Origin: Candidatus Hydrogenedentota bacterium
GTDB taxonomy: Bacteria > Hydrogenedentota > Hydrogenedentia > Hydrogenedentales > CAITNO01
Direction of reading: 5' to 3'
Assembly: GCA_012730045.1 (NCBI GenBank)
Contig: JAAYBR010000110.1
Coordinates: 1 to 59,019 of the forward strand
Length of the DNA stretch: 59,019 nt
Part shown: positions 1 to 9,047 of the stretch, one piece after another
Layout of the letters: each line of letters begins with the position of its first letter
Numbering within the stretch: the first letter of the stretch is position 1
Program-made: the position numbers and the translations under genes
The notes under the pieces: generated by a model
What the model saw: the letters and a program-made list of their open reading frames with translations, nothing else
Told to the model about the DNA's origin: nothing
Databases searched by the model: none

Positions 1-144
1 CCCGGGGATGATCCATGCCGCACCCCTCACGGCAGCTCTTTCCCGGGAACCAAAGCGGCGTCGTTGCCGCCGCACTCCAAAAGGAGACGCCGCGCGCCCC
101 TCTCGTCTCGCCACGGCTTCAGCTCCCTCCATCGCCCAAACCAC

Positions 145-257
145 GCGCCCCCTGGGATCGCCAAGCTCCAGCTTGGCCTCTTGGGTTCTTCCGCGCGGGC
201 CTGGTCGCCCCGTGTTTCCCCGAAAGCCAAGCTGGAGCTTGGCGATCCCAGGGGCGC
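145..257. repeat. 29-bp perfect inverted repeat in leading non-coding region
   Basis: The first 480 bases hold no gene I can support. They contain a perfect 29-bp inverted repeat, with arms at 149-177 and 226-254 separated by 48 bp. Each arm carries an inner palindrome (CCAAGCTCCAGCTTGG type). A closely similar 29-mer lies at 56645-56673, so this is a dispersed family. Positions 1-90 also hold short palindromes related to those at 4121-4150. Confidence 0.8.
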
Positions 258-480
258 GGCCGCTCCAGCAAACCCGGTACTTTCTTAGCAGGAGCGCAGC
301 GACTGCGGCGATCTCATTCCCGCCACGGCTCCGGCCCGCGCCCGTGTTCTCCGGCGATCCGGCGGGTGGGACGCGCGGCCGGGAATGGTGTACCATAGGG
401 CGGTCCTGCGGCGGGACGGGCCGCGTAACAGAAGTCCGGGACGGCCGCCGTGCCGTCCCCCGGCGAATGGTAAGGCAATC

Positions 481-2259
481 GTGTTCATTTTCATCCGACG
501 ACCGGTGCTGCGCGCGCTGTGCGCGCTTTTCCTGATGCTCCTTCCCGCGGCGCTGGCGGCGGGGCAGGACCCCAACCCGCCGACCCTGCGCTCGACGCAG
601 GGGGCGTGGCCCATCCGGCGGCAGTGGACGCCCGCCGAGACGCGGCACTACGCGAAGTGGTGGGAGCACCTCTACCTCATGAAGACCACGGGGGACCCGG
701 AGCAGCGCCAGGCCAAGCTGGAGCGCCTGCTGACGGACCCGGCGATGAACCTGCTGCAGGACCCGGCGTTCCTGGGCGAGGGCGGCAACCCGCAGCTTCC
801 GGGCGACGTGATGCGGGCGATGCACCACTTCATGGACTGCGGCAAGTTCACGGCGTTCATGCCGGCCTACTACGCCTACCGCCGCGCCCTACCGTGGATG
901 ACCGCGGTGGTGACCTCCGGCGAGGGCGACATCCGCACCTCGCCGTTCAACATCCCCATTAACAGCGTGAACAGCTTCGCGTACCCGTCCGCGGGGGCCT
1001 TCTTCCGCGAGGCGGTGGGCTGCTTTATCTCGGGCAACTACCGCGTGCCGCTGGACGGCAAGAACGCCCACCTGACGGACACGGTGCCCGTGGCGGTGAC
1101 GCGCGAGTTTCTGCTGCCGGGCTGCGTGAACTATGTGGACGGCCACTGCCTCATGCTGGCGCAGGTCTCGGAGTACGGCGAGCTGCGCTTCCTGAACTGC
1201 AGCACGACAGACTCGCGCGATATCTTCTCGTACAACGGCATGAACGTGGTGACGGGGATCACGCCGCGGAACAGCGGCGCGACGGAGTGGGAGGGCTGCT
1301 TCCAGGGGCTGCGCGTGCTGCGCTACCCCCTGGCCGTGACCGACGCCTCCGGGCGCGTCACCTCGGTGCGCCGCCGCACGGACGAGGAGATGCGGGAGTT
1401 CGGCTTCTCCACGGAGCAGTATGAGATCGTCGGCGAGATCACGCGCACCCACACCATCGCCATGGGCAAACTCAAGGCGCAGAGTTTCCACGACTTCGTG
1501 CGCCTGCGCATGAAGTCCGTGGACCGCATCGCGCCCATGCCGTTCATGGAGTCCTATGTGGACGAGGTGCTGGAGGCCTACGCGGCCCGCGTGCCCTTCG
1601 TGCAGGACGCCTGGGCCGACGTGCGCGCCCACGGCCCCATCACCTATCCCGAGGAGCTGCACAAGGAGAACATCTTCCAGGCCCTGGGCCGCTGGGAGAC
1701 CTGGAGCTCGCCGTCGTCCGACGTGGACCGCCGCAACAAGTACTTCTACCTCGCCGACTGGATGGAGTACGCCATCCGCCTCTACGGCATTGACCCGGGC
1801 TTCGTGGACCTCACGGGGCTGGAGAAATATGCGGTGCGGACCCAGTCCGATCTGGCGAAGGCCATGATCGCCGAGAAGAACCGCCTCTTCGCCGAGCATT
1901 CGCTGGAGTACACGACGTCCAAGGGGGACAAGGTGCGCCTGACACTGCTCGACCTCGAGACACGGCTCTACGACCTGTCCTTCGACCCGAACCACCCGCC
2001 CGAGCTGCGCTGGGGCGCGCCGATGGGGAGCGAGGAGCGGGCGAACGCCCCGGAGCGCCCCACGCCGGTGCCCAAGGGCGGCAGCGTGGCCATGGAGGAC
2101 GCCTACCGCTGGCAGTATTTCTACCGCACCCTGTGCGAGCGGGAGACCGGAATGAGCTGCCTGCGCGGCATGTTTGTGAAGGGATTCCCCGTCCGCGACA
2201 AACTCGACCAACAGGTGGGCAAGTGGGTGGACGACGCGCCGCCCGCGGCCGCCCCCTGA
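481..2259 (+). CDS. Secreted protein of unknown function, tandem paralogue 1
   Basis: A 592-residue protein if it starts at the GTG at 481, which places a hydrophobic signal peptide (ending near LAAG) at the N-terminus. An ATG at 385 would add an Arg/Pro-rich leader and is less likely. It is collinear with the next gene along its whole length, sharing a DPNPPTL segment after the signal, a GAWPIRRQWT block and an FDPNHPPELRWGAP block near the C-terminus. Around residues 205-250 it has an LPGC...DGH segment followed by an Asp-rich strand. That could be the His half of an NlpC/P60- or transglutaminase-like cysteine-peptidase fold, but this is weak inference. I do not recognise the family. The likely location is periplasmic or extracellular. 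Confidence 0.8.
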   Translation: MFIFIRRPVLRALCALFLMLLPAALAAGQDPNPPTLRSTQGAWPIRRQWTPAETRHYAKWWEHLYLMKTTGDPEQRQAKLERLLTDPAMNLLQDPAFLGEGGNPQLPGDVMRAMHHFMDCGKFTAFMPAYYAYRRALPWMTAVVTSGEGDIRTSPFNIPINSVNSFAYPSAGAFFREAVGCFISGNYRVPLDGKNAHLTDTVPVAVTREFLLPGCVNYVDGHCLMLAQVSEYGELRFLNCSTTDSRDIFSYNGMNVVTGITPRNSGATEWEGCFQGLRVLRYPLAVTDASGRVTSVRRRTDEEMREFGFSTEQYEIVGEITRTHTIAMGKLKAQSFHDFVRLRMKSVDRIAPMPFMESYVDEVLEAYAARVPFVQDAWADVRAHGPITYPEELHKENIFQALGRWETWSSPSSDVDRRNKYFYLADWMEYAIRLYGIDPGFVDLTGLEKYAVRTQSDLAKAMIAEKNRLFAEHSLEYTTSKGDKVRLTLLDLETRLYDLSFDPNHPPELRWGAPMGSEERANAPERPTPVPKGGSVAMEDAYRWQYFYRTLCERETGMSCLRGMFVKGFPVRDKLDQQVGKWVDDAPPAAAP

Positions 2260-2281
2260 ACCCGCCGAGGACCTTAAGCCG

Positions 2282-4096
2282 ATGACGAGACCGCTGTTCC
2301 CGCGGGCCCTGGCCCGCGCTGTCTGGATGTTGCTGGCGCTGTGCCCGGCGGCCCTCGCCGCCGACCCGAACCCGCCGACCCTCGACTCCACGCGCGGCGC
2401 GTGGCCCATCCGCCGCCAGTGGACGCGGGAGGAGGTGCGCCACCACGCGGAATGGATCACGCGCATCTACGAGGCCAAAACCACGGGCACCCGAGAGCAG
2501 CGGCTCGCCCGCATTGAGCGCGTGCTCACCGACCCGGAGATGAACCTCCTGCTCGACCCGGAATTCGCCGGCGACGGCTGCAACCCCCAGATGGAGGTCC
2601 CCGCCCTCCGCGCCATGCACGGCGTCCTCGACTGCGCCAAGCTCACCGTGGCCCTGGGCACCTACTACGCCTGCCGCCGCGCGCTCCCCTGGATGGCCAG
2701 CGGCGTCCGCTCCGGCGACGGCACCGACGTCCGCACCGCCGCCTACACCGTGCCCGGCGGCGTCACGAGCTGCCTCGACTACGACACGCCCGAAGCCTTC
2801 CTGCGCGACACCCTCACGGGCACCTGCACCGGCAACTTCCGCGTGGAGCCGGGCCGCGAGCGTTCCGAACTGTCCGACACCGTCCCCGTCGCCATCACCC
2901 GCGAGCACCTGCTGCCCGGATGCCTCTACTACCTCGACGGCCACGTGCTGGTCGTCGCCAAGATCAACCCGCGCGGCGAGACGCTGTTCCTCGACGCCAC
3001 CACCTCGCCCACCCGCGACATCTACGCGTTCAACGGCCTCAACGCCGTCTCCGGCCTCACCACCGCCGGGGGCGGGGACTTCGCGGGCTGCTTCCGCGGG
3101 TTCCGCGCCCACCGCTGGCCCCTCGCCGTGACCGACGACACCGGCCGCGTCACCGGCGTCCGCCGCCGCACGGACGCGGAGATGGCCGAGTTCGGCTACT
3201 CCCTGGAGCAGTACGAGAAGCTGGACGAGCTGAAAAGCACCGGGAAGATCCTGGTGGACGGCGCCGCCGCCGGCAGCTTCCACCAGTTCCTCCGCCTGCG
3301 CCTGCGCACGGCGGACCGCTTCCGCCTGCAAGGCGACCTTCAGGCCTTCGCGGAGGGCACGGCCGCCCTGCTCCGGGAGCGCGAGCTGCGCGTCCAGGAG
3401 GCCCGCCGCGACGTCGCCGAAAACGGCCCCGTCGCCTTCCCCGAGGGCAGCGCCGCCGCGAACGTCTATACCGCTCCCGGCCGCTGGGGGCGCCTTGCCA
3501 CGGCCCTCGAGGACGCCGAGCTGCGCGGCCGCTACTTCGAGCTGGCCGAGCACCTCAACAACGCCGTGGCCTGGTTCGAGGCGCACCCGGGGGACTTCGA
3601 CCTCGACGGGTTCAACGCCGACGCCGTCTGGACCGCCGCCGACCTCGCCGACGCCCTCCTCCGCGCCAAGACGCAGGTGTTCAGCGAGGCGGCATTCGAG
3701 TACGCCAACTCCGCCGGACAGCCCGTCCGGCTGACGCTGCTGGATGTCGAGGCGCGGCTCTACGACCTCTCCTTCGACCCCAACCATCCGCCCGAGCTGC
3801 GCTGGGGCGCGCCCCCCGGCAGCGACGAGGCCCGCACCGCCGACGCAGGCCATCCCACGCCCCTGCCCCGCGGCGGCGCCGTGCCCGTGGACGAGGCCTA
3901 CCGGCGCGAGGCCTACTACCGCTCCCTCTACCGCTGGGAGCCCGAGGAAAGCCCCCTGCGCGACATGTTCACCGAGGGCTTCCCCCGCCGCGACCGCCTC
4001 GACGCCGACCTCGCCCAGAAATGGTTCGGCGTCCCCTCGCCGCCCCTCGTCCCCAGCGGCGGCCGCGCCGCCTGGCTGGCGAAAAACGGCGGGTGA
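2282..4096 (+). CDS. Secreted protein of unknown function, tandem paralogue 2
   Basis: A 604-residue protein starting at ATG 2282, 22 bp after its paralogue, so the two are probably co-transcribed. The N-terminus is a classical signal peptide (hydrophobic run ending ALAA before DPNPP). It keeps the same blocks as the upstream copy: GAWPIRRQWT, TGNFRV, DTVPVAIT, LPGC with YLDGH around residue 215, and FDPNHPPELRWGAP near residue 500. The conserved Cys, the His of DGH and a downstream TTSPTRDIY segment suggest a structured catalytic or binding core. I cannot name a function. The tandem arrangement implies a local duplication followed by strong divergence. Confidence 0.85.
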   Translation: MTRPLFPRALARAVWMLLALCPAALAADPNPPTLDSTRGAWPIRRQWTREEVRHHAEWITRIYEAKTTGTREQRLARIERVLTDPEMNLLLDPEFAGDGCNPQMEVPALRAMHGVLDCAKLTVALGTYYACRRALPWMASGVRSGDGTDVRTAAYTVPGGVTSCLDYDTPEAFLRDTLTGTCTGNFRVEPGRERSELSDTVPVAITREHLLPGCLYYLDGHVLVVAKINPRGETLFLDATTSPTRDIYAFNGLNAVSGLTTAGGGDFAGCFRGFRAHRWPLAVTDDTGRVTGVRRRTDAEMAEFGYSLEQYEKLDELKSTGKILVDGAAAGSFHQFLRLRLRTADRFRLQGDLQAFAEGTAALLRERELRVQEARRDVAENGPVAFPEGSAAANVYTAPGRWGRLATALEDAELRGRYFELAEHLNNAVAWFEAHPGDFDLDGFNADAVWTAADLADALLRAKTQVFSEAAFEYANSAGQPVRLTLLDVEARLYDLSFDPNHPPELRWGAPPGSDEARTADAGHPTPLPRGGAVPVDEAYRREAYYRSLYRWEPEESPLRDMFTEGFPRRDRLDADLAQKWFGVPSPPLVPSGGRAAWLAKNGG

Positions 4097-4127
4097 CGGC
4101 TCCGCGCAGCGCGCAGCGCCTTGGAGT

Positions 4128-4152
4128 GCGGCAGCTTGCTGCCGCCTTTCTT
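4128..4152 (+). terminator. Hairpin followed by T-rich tract after the tandem paralogues
   Basis: An 8-bp perfect GC stem (GCGGCAGC / GCTGCCGC, 2-base loop) is followed by CTTTCTT, 31 bp after the stop at 4096. It may equally be part of a dispersed palindromic repeat, because a related sequence occurs at 55-80. Confidence 0.4.
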
Positions 4153-4236
4153 CGCGCGGGCTTGCCCGCGCGGGGGCGCACGACAAATGACCGTGGCCGC
4201 GCTTTTCCCCAAGGCCGTCGCGGTACGTCCCGCCGC

Positions 4237-4373
4237 AATTTCGGCTGCCCCGTTGGGGCATGATTGTTCTGCGCGGGCAACCCAGGGCAGGCCTGGCCCT
4301 TCGGGCGGCGGCCTGGCCTGGGCTATATGCGGCAACGCTTTCAGCGTTGAAGAGGCCGGACAAGGGGCAATGC
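4237..4373 (-). repeat. Dispersed intergenic repeat, copy A (~137 bp)
   Basis: This stretch matches 17733-17870 in the opposite orientation over nearly its full length, with a handful of substitutions. Shared landmarks are the GCCCCGTTGGGGC palindrome, the GGCCTGGCCCTTCGGGC segment and a GCAACGCTTTCAGCG-like end. It fills much of the 430-bp gap between 4096 and 4527 and has no convincing coding content. Confidence 0.8.
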
Positions 4374-4526
4374 ACGCACTCCATCCAGAAGCTGTCCGCG
4401 GAATTTAGTGCGATTCCCCTGTAGCGCCCCCGTGCCTTGCGGTGTTCGGGTTCGCGGATGGGGTAAGATGCGGGGATGCGGGCCGGTGGGGTCCGCGCGG
4501 GTTCCCAACCGCCGGAGTAAGGCTAT

Positions 4527-7220
4527 TTGGAAACGCAATCCCTGACGGCGCGGCGGCTGGCGGTGTTGTCGCTGGTGCTGCTGTTCTTCTTTGTGTCCGG
4601 CGCGTGCGGGCTGGTGTACCAGGTGGTCTGGACGCGCTGGCTGGTGCTGCTGGTGGGCGCGCGGGCGCACGCCGTGGCCATTGTGCTGTCCGTCTTCTTT
4701 CTGGGGCTGGGGCTGGGCAGCCGGTGGGGCGGGCGCTTTGCCGACCGCACGCCGCGGCCCCTGTGGTGGTACGGCGTGTTCGAGGCGCTCATCGGCGTGT
4801 GGGCCGTGGGGGTGGCGCTTGCGATGGGCCCGGCGGAGGGCCTGGCGGCGGCGGTGCTGCGGGCGGCGCAGTCGAGTCCGGCGGCGGGGGTGCTGGCGCG
4901 GGCGGTCATGGCGGCCGTGCTGCTGCTGCCGCCGGTGACGCTCATGGGGGCGACGCTGCCGCTGCTGGCGCGGCATGTCACGGGGGACCCCGCGCTGGGC
5001 GGGCGGCGCGTGGGGCTGCTTTACGCGCTGAACACCTTCGGCGCGGCGGCGGGGTGCTTTCTCGCGGGCTTCGTGCTCATCCAGCGCTTCGGCTACCTGC
5101 ACACGACCTGGCTGGCGGCGGCGGCGAACGCCGCGGTGGCCGTCGGGGCGGTGGGGGTGGCGCGCCTTTCCGGCGGGGGGACGGTGTCGGCCGTGCCCGC
5201 GGCGGACGACGCGCCCCCGGAGGGCCCCGAGACGGGCCGCCGGACGGCGCTGCTCCTGACGGCGGCCTTCGGCGTGACGGGCTTTTCCGCCCTGGCGATG
5301 GAGGTGATCTGGACGCGCCTGCTGGCGATGGTCTTCCTGGGCACCACCTACGCCTTCACCACCATGCTCACGGCCCTGCTCTGCGGCATCGCCCTGGGCG
5401 GGCTGGCGGGGGCGGCGCTGCTCTCGCGGCGGACGCGCTTCGCCGTGCCCCTGTCGGGGGGGCTGCTGCTGCTGCTCGGGCTGTCGTGGCTGTGCATGAT
5501 CCATGCCTTCGACACCCTTCCCGCGCGGGCGGTGGAGATGCAGGTGTCGGCGGGCAACCGCTGGGAGCTGGTCGTGCGCGGCATGTTCCTCCACGCCTTT
5601 ATGCTGCTCCTGCCGCCGGCGTTCCTGTCGGGGATGCTCTTCCCGGCGCTGGTGCGGGCGGTGTCGCGGAGCGCGGGGCGCTTCGGGCGCGACGTGGGCC
5701 GCCTCTACGCCGTGAACACCCTGGGCGGCGTGCTCGGCTCGCTGGCCGGGGGCTTCCTGCTCCTGCCGCTGCTGGGGGCGCAGCACGCCATGACCCTCAT
5801 GGCCCTCGCGCCGCTGCCGTTCGGGCTGGCGGTGCTGTGGGGGCGGGGCGGGCTTCTGCCGCGCACGGCGGCGGTGCTGCTGACGGCGTCGTCGGTCCAC
5901 GCGTTCTGGTCGCTGCCGGCGGACATCAACCGCCGCCTGAGCGCGTCGTACATGCCGAAGGACCACGAGACGGTTTTCTACCGCGAGGGCGTGGAGGGGA
6001 CCGTCGCCGTGTCGCAGCCTGCGGGCGCGGCGGACGGCGCGGACCGCGTGCTGTGGATCAACCGGGTGCAGGCGACGACGTCCATCGAGCGCGGCGTGAA
6101 GATGAACCGCCTCCAGGGCGCGCTGCCCCTGCTCTTCGACCGCGACCCGAAGCGGGTGCTCTTCATGTGCTTCGGGTCGGGCATCACCTGCGGCACCCTG
6201 GCGCTCTCGGACTTCGGGCGGATAGACGCCGTGGAGATCTGCCCCGAGGTCCTGGAGGCCGCCCCGCTCTTCGCGAAGGACAATCTCGGCGTGCTGGAAC
6301 GGCCGGACATCCGCTTCGTCGTGGACGATGCGCGGAACTTCCTCCTCACCACGCCGGAGACCTACGACGTCATCACCTTCGAGCCCATGCCCCTCGCGCT
6401 GGCCGGCGTGTCCAACTTCTACACGGAGGACTACTACCGGCGCTGCCTCGCGCGGCTGGCGCCCGGCGGCGTCGTGTCGCAGTGGGTGCCCCTGCACAGC
6501 CTCAACGCCGAGGTGGTCGCCTCGCTCGTGTTCACCTTCACCCGCGTGTTTCCCGAGTACTGCGCGTTCTTTGTGAACGCCGACCTCTTCCTCATGGGCT
6601 CCGACCGGCCCCTGCGGCTGGACCTCGACGCCGCCCGCCGCCGCCTCGCGCGGCCCGAGCTGGCCGCCGCCCTCGCCGCCGTGGACCTGGGCGACCCCGT
6701 GGAGCTGCTGGGGTCGTTCCTGATGGACAAGGCCGCCGTGGACCGCTTCGCGGCGGGCGGCCGCGTCATGCGCGACGACCTGCCCTGGGCGGAGTTCATC
6801 GCGCCGCGCCTCGTGTACGCGCGCGCCGTGCCCGAGAGCCTGGAGCGCCTGCGCGGCGCGGCCACGCCGCCCACATCCCTCATGGACCCCGCCGCCCTTT
6901 CGCCGGAGGACCGCGCGCGCCTGGAGCGCCGCCACCGGTCCCGCGTGCTCGACCTCGCCGCGCTCAAGGGGTACTACGGCGGCTTCGTCATGGACGGTGC
7001 CGCGCTGGAGGGGTTCATCGCCTCCCTGCGCGAGGACCCGGACAACCCCACGGCGAAGTACTACCTGCGCCAGATCCTCGGCGCGCAGGTCGGCACGTTT
7101 GTCGGCTGGCGCGAACCCGACAAGGCCCGCGCGGCGGTCGAAAAGGCCGCCCCCTGGCTCCCCGGCGACGCGCTGGTGGAGAAGCTCCGCGCCGACATCG
7201 CGGCGATGCCGGAGGAATAG
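4527..7220 (+). CDS. Fused transporter-like / spermidine synthase-like membrane protein
   Basis: An 897-residue protein. Residues 1-470 form about a dozen hydrophobic segments resembling the membrane part of the bacterial fused MFS/spermidine synthase family. Residues about 500-770 are a Rossmann aminopropyltransferase-like domain with a glycine loop (FGSGITCG, near 548), an acidic strand end (DAVEICPEV) and the VVDDARNFL and NFYTEDYY segments. A ~90-residue helical tail follows. The start is TTG at 4527 behind a GGAGTAAGG Shine-Dalgarno sequence. By family resemblance it is an inner-membrane protein; real polyamine synthesis has not been shown for such fusions. A 9-bp repeat array begins 8 bp after the stop. 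Confidence 0.85.
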   Translation: METQSLTARRLAVLSLVLLFFFVSGACGLVYQVVWTRWLVLLVGARAHAVAIVLSVFFLGLGLGSRWGGRFADRTPRPLWWYGVFEALIGVWAVGVALAMGPAEGLAAAVLRAAQSSPAAGVLARAVMAAVLLLPPVTLMGATLPLLARHVTGDPALGGRRVGLLYALNTFGAAAGCFLAGFVLIQRFGYLHTTWLAAAANAAVAVGAVGVARLSGGGTVSAVPAADDAPPEGPETGRRTALLLTAAFGVTGFSALAMEVIWTRLLAMVFLGTTYAFTTMLTALLCGIALGGLAGAALLSRRTRFAVPLSGGLLLLLGLSWLCMIHAFDTLPARAVEMQVSAGNRWELVVRGMFLHAFMLLLPPAFLSGMLFPALVRAVSRSAGRFGRDVGRLYAVNTLGGVLGSLAGGFLLLPLLGAQHAMTLMALAPLPFGLAVLWGRGGLLPRTAAVLLTASSVHAFWSLPADINRRLSASYMPKDHETVFYREGVEGTVAVSQPAGAADGADRVLWINRVQATTSIERGVKMNRLQGALPLLFDRDPKRVLFMCFGSGITCGTLALSDFGRIDAVEICPEVLEAAPLFAKDNLGVLERPDIRFVVDDARNFLLTTPETYDVITFEPMPLALAGVSNFYTEDYYRRCLARLAPGGVVSQWVPLHSLNAEVVASLVFTFTRVFPEYCAFFVNADLFLMGSDRPLRLDLDAARRRLARPELAAALAAVDLGDPVELLGSFLMDKAAVDRFAAGGRVMRDDLPWAEFIAPRLVYARAVPESLERLRGAATPPTSLMDPAALSPEDRARLERRHRSRVLDLAALKGYYGGFVMDGAALEGFIASLREDPDNPTAKYYLRQILGAQVGTFVGWREPDKARAAVEKAAPWLPGDALVEKLRADIAAMPEE

Positions 7221-7228
7221 GACGGGGA

Positions 7229-7396
7229 ATGGACGAAATGGACGAAATGGACACTATGGACGAAATGGACACTATAGACGGCATGGACACTATGGACGGC
7301 ATGGACTTTGTGGACAGCATGTCTTCTTGTCCATATCGTCCATAGTGTCCATATCGTCCATAGTGTCCATAGTGTCCATAGTGTCCATTTCGTCAT
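7229..7396. repeat. 9-bp repeat array 1, inverted-repeat form
   Basis: Ten left-arm units of ATGGAC plus a variable triplet (7229-7318) are followed by about seven and a half right-arm units of GTCCAT plus triplet (7328-7395). The arms are largely complementary, so a transcript could fold into a hairpin of more than 60 bp. The array fills the gap between the spermidine-synthase-like gene and the GT2 gene. Its right arm ends about 50 bp before a candidate -10 element. Confidence 0.9.
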
Positions 7397-7443
7397 TCAG
7401 TCCATGGGCGCGGACCCCGCACTTTCGCGGGTCGCCCCCTTCC

Positions 7444-7452
7444 TGATACGAT
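7444..7452 (+). promoter_or_regulatory. Extended -10 promoter for the GT2 gene
   Basis: TGATACGAT fits an extended -10 (TG-N-TACGAT), 31 bp before the GTG start at 7483. No good -35 hexamer is visible, as expected for extended -10 promoters. Confidence 0.4.
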
Positions 7453-7482
7453 GACCGCGGCGGGCGGGTCCCGCCGCACGAG

Positions 7483-8229
7483 GTGCCAGCCGTGGCCGAA
7501 GCCCCCCAGGCAGCCGAACCGCTTCCGCAGGTCGCCGTGGTGATCCCCTGCTACAACGCCGGGGCGCGCATCGCGCCGGTCGTCGCCGCCGCGCGCGGCC
7601 GCGCGGGCCGGGTCATCGTGGTGGACGACGGCGGCACGGACGGCGCCTGCGACGGCCTGGCCGGGGGCAACGCGGAGGTGCTGCGCCTGCCGGTGAACCG
7701 GGGCAAGGGCCACGCGCTGCTGGCGGGGATCCGCCGCGCGCTGGAGGACCCGGCCGCGCGGATCGTCTGCACCCTCGACGCCGACGGCCAGCACGACCCC
7801 GCCGAACTGCCGGGGCTCGCCGCGGCCTTCGACGCCGCCCACGCGGACCTGCTCATCGGCCGCCGCACCTTCGGCGGCGCGGTGGTGCCGTGGCGCAGCC
7901 GCTTCGGCAATGAGACGACGGCGCGGGTGGTGCGGCTGCTGCTGCGCCGCGACCTGCCGGACACGCAGTGCGGCTACCGCCTGCTGTCGCGCCGCTTCGC
8001 GGAGGCCGTGCTGGCGCATGTCTCCGGCGGCCGCTACGAGACGGAGATGGAGATGCTGGTCTTCGCCGTGCGCGCCGGGCACACCGTGGCCTACTCGCCC
8101 ATCCGGACGCTCTACGAGCCGGACAACTCCTCCTCGCACTTCCGCAAGGTGCGCGACTCGCTGCGCATTTACGCGCGCCTCGCGCGGGCGGTCCTGCGGC
8201 GGCCGCGCGCGCCGGAGCCGCCGAAATGA
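7483..8229 (+). CDS. Family 2 glycosyltransferase, DPM1-like
   Basis: A 248-residue GT-A glycosyltransferase. Visible motifs are the N-terminal VAVVIPCYN strand (near residue 20), VVDDGGTDG (near 48), the metal-binding TLDADGQHDP (near 100) and the CGYRLLSRRF plus YETEMEML segments of the acceptor side (165-190). It is typical of polyprenyl-phosphate sugar transferases without a membrane tail. The start is GTG at 7483 with a CACGAGG upstream. It probably transfers a sugar onto a lipid carrier or glycan at the inner membrane; the sugar is unknown. The next small gene overlaps its stop codon. Confidence 0.85.
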   Translation: MPAVAEAPQAAEPLPQVAVVIPCYNAGARIAPVVAAARGRAGRVIVVDDGGTDGACDGLAGGNAEVLRLPVNRGKGHALLAGIRRALEDPAARIVCTLDADGQHDPAELPGLAAAFDAAHADLLIGRRTFGGAVVPWRSRFGNETTARVVRLLLRRDLPDTQCGYRLLSRRFAEAVLAHVSGGRYETEMEMLVFAVRAGHTVAYSPIRTLYEPDNSSSHFRKVRDSLRIYARLARAVLRRPRAPEPPK

Positions 8230-8375
8230 CCGCCCCGCCGGGAGACGCGCCGGAGCGTTTCGGCGCGCGGGACGCGCTGGTCCTCGCGGGGCTGCTGGGG
8301 ATTGCCCTGGGCACGCGCGCCGCCGGCATCCCCATTCCCGGGCCGCTGCTGGCCTATGTGGAACAGGTCCCCTGA
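8226..8375 (+). CDS. Small membrane peptide coupled to GT2
   Basis: A 49-codon frame begins at the ATG of an ATGA overlap with the GT2 stop, and a GGAG lies 9 bases upstream, which suggests translational coupling. It has an acidic N-terminus, then a single hydrophobic stretch (residues about 17-45, starting ALVLAGLLG). It could anchor or modulate the glycosyltransferase. No family is recognised and the short length leaves real doubt. Confidence 0.45.
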   Translation: MTAPPGDAPERFGARDALVLAGLLGIALGTRAAGIPIPGPLLAYVEQVP

Positions 8376-8393
8376 CGCGGGCCAGACGCCGGC

Positions 8394-8804
8394 CTACAGA
8401 AACGGCCGGATCGTTGTGAGCGTCACGGTGAAGGCCGCCTCATTCGACGCGGCCACCCTGTGGGAAAACGGTTTCTCCTCCAGCGCCTGGGTCACGACCG
8501 CGTTGGGGCTGGGGGTGAGCACGTTCAGGCGGAGGAATATCTGCTCGGGCATGGACTCGGCCACCACGATTTCAGGGGCCAGGAGCGTGTAGCCGCCCGT
8601 GGGGAACAGGAAGCTTCCCTCGACCAGCCATTCGGCGTCCTCCAGGGAGGCCTTGGTGATCGTGCCCTGGAGCCCGAGGGGCCCCTCGAAGGCGTAGCCG
8701 TAGCGCCCCGACAGGACGGTCAGGGTGATGTCCGTGTGCTCCCGGACGCATCCGGACGGCAACACCGCGCAAAGCGCGCAAACGGCAATGAGAAGTCTCT
8801 TCAT
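8394..8804 (-). CDS. Putative lipoprotein
   Basis: A 136-residue protein starting at the ATG at 8804 (MKRLLIAV), preceded by a GGGAGA ribosome-binding site. The signal peptide ends in a lipobox (LPSGC, Cys near residue 19), so it is predicted to be lipid-anchored. The rest is a beta-rich domain of about 115 residues with no recognised family. It converges on the upstream GT2/small-peptide pair, leaving only 18 bp between them. A one-armed 9-bp repeat array lies 73-108 bp upstream of its start. Confidence 0.75.
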   Translation of the reverse strand: MKRLLIAVCALCAVLPSGCVREHTDITLTVLSGRYGYAFEGPLGLQGTITKASLEDAEWLVEGSFLFPTGGYTLLAPEIVVAESMPEQIFLRLNVLTPSPNAVVTQALEEKPFSHRVAASNEAAFTVTLTTIRPFL

Positions 8805-8876
8805 GGCGCGTCTCCCTGTGTCTGTCATGAATACAAACACCGGAGGGGCGCGTTACCCTGCCGGGGCAGGGAAAAA

Positions 8877-8912
8877 GTGGACGGGATGGACGCTGTGGAC
8901 GGGGTGGACGGA
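8877..8912. repeat. 9-bp repeat array 2, single arm
   Basis: Four units of (G/A)TGGAC plus a triplet, without the complementary arm. On the minus strand this reads GTCCA(T/C)NNN pointing at the lipoprotein gene that starts at 8804. Confidence 0.75.
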
Positions 8913-8943
8913 AGCGGGGGGATGGAATCCGGCCACCGATTGC

Positions 8944-8972
8944 TTGACTTCTAACGGTCAGTTCCCTACAAT
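8944..8972 (+). promoter_or_regulatory. Sigma-70-type promoter of the pseudopilin gene
   Basis: TTGACT (8944-8949) and TACAAT (8967-8972) are separated by exactly 17 bp. The predicted start is near 8979, giving a leader of about 69 nt before the ATG at 9048. Confidence 0.75.
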
Positions 8973-9047
8973 ACCCGGCGGCGGGTACCCGCCGTGGGAT
9001 GACACAAGGGCAGACAGCGCCCCCTCCGGGCGCAAAGGAGCACTTTC

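Noticed and set aside
889-2466. Long open frame on the minus strand opposite the first secreted protein
   Set aside because: Composition is Ala/Arg/His/Val-rich without domains, as expected for the antisense frame of GC-rich coding DNA. The plus-strand protein has a signal peptide and a paralogue.
4437-4469. TTGCGG...TAAGAT as promoter of the gene at 4527
   Set aside because: The spacing of 21 bp is too long for a sigma-70 promoter.
4341-6935. Long Arg/His/Pro-rich minus-strand frame opposite the spermidine-synthase-like gene
   Set aside because: A GC-rich shadow frame without any recognisable domain or ribosome-binding site.
7229-7396. Array read as a CRISPR
   Set aside because: There are no spacers: units are 9 bp, contiguous and inverted halfway; no cas genes are present.
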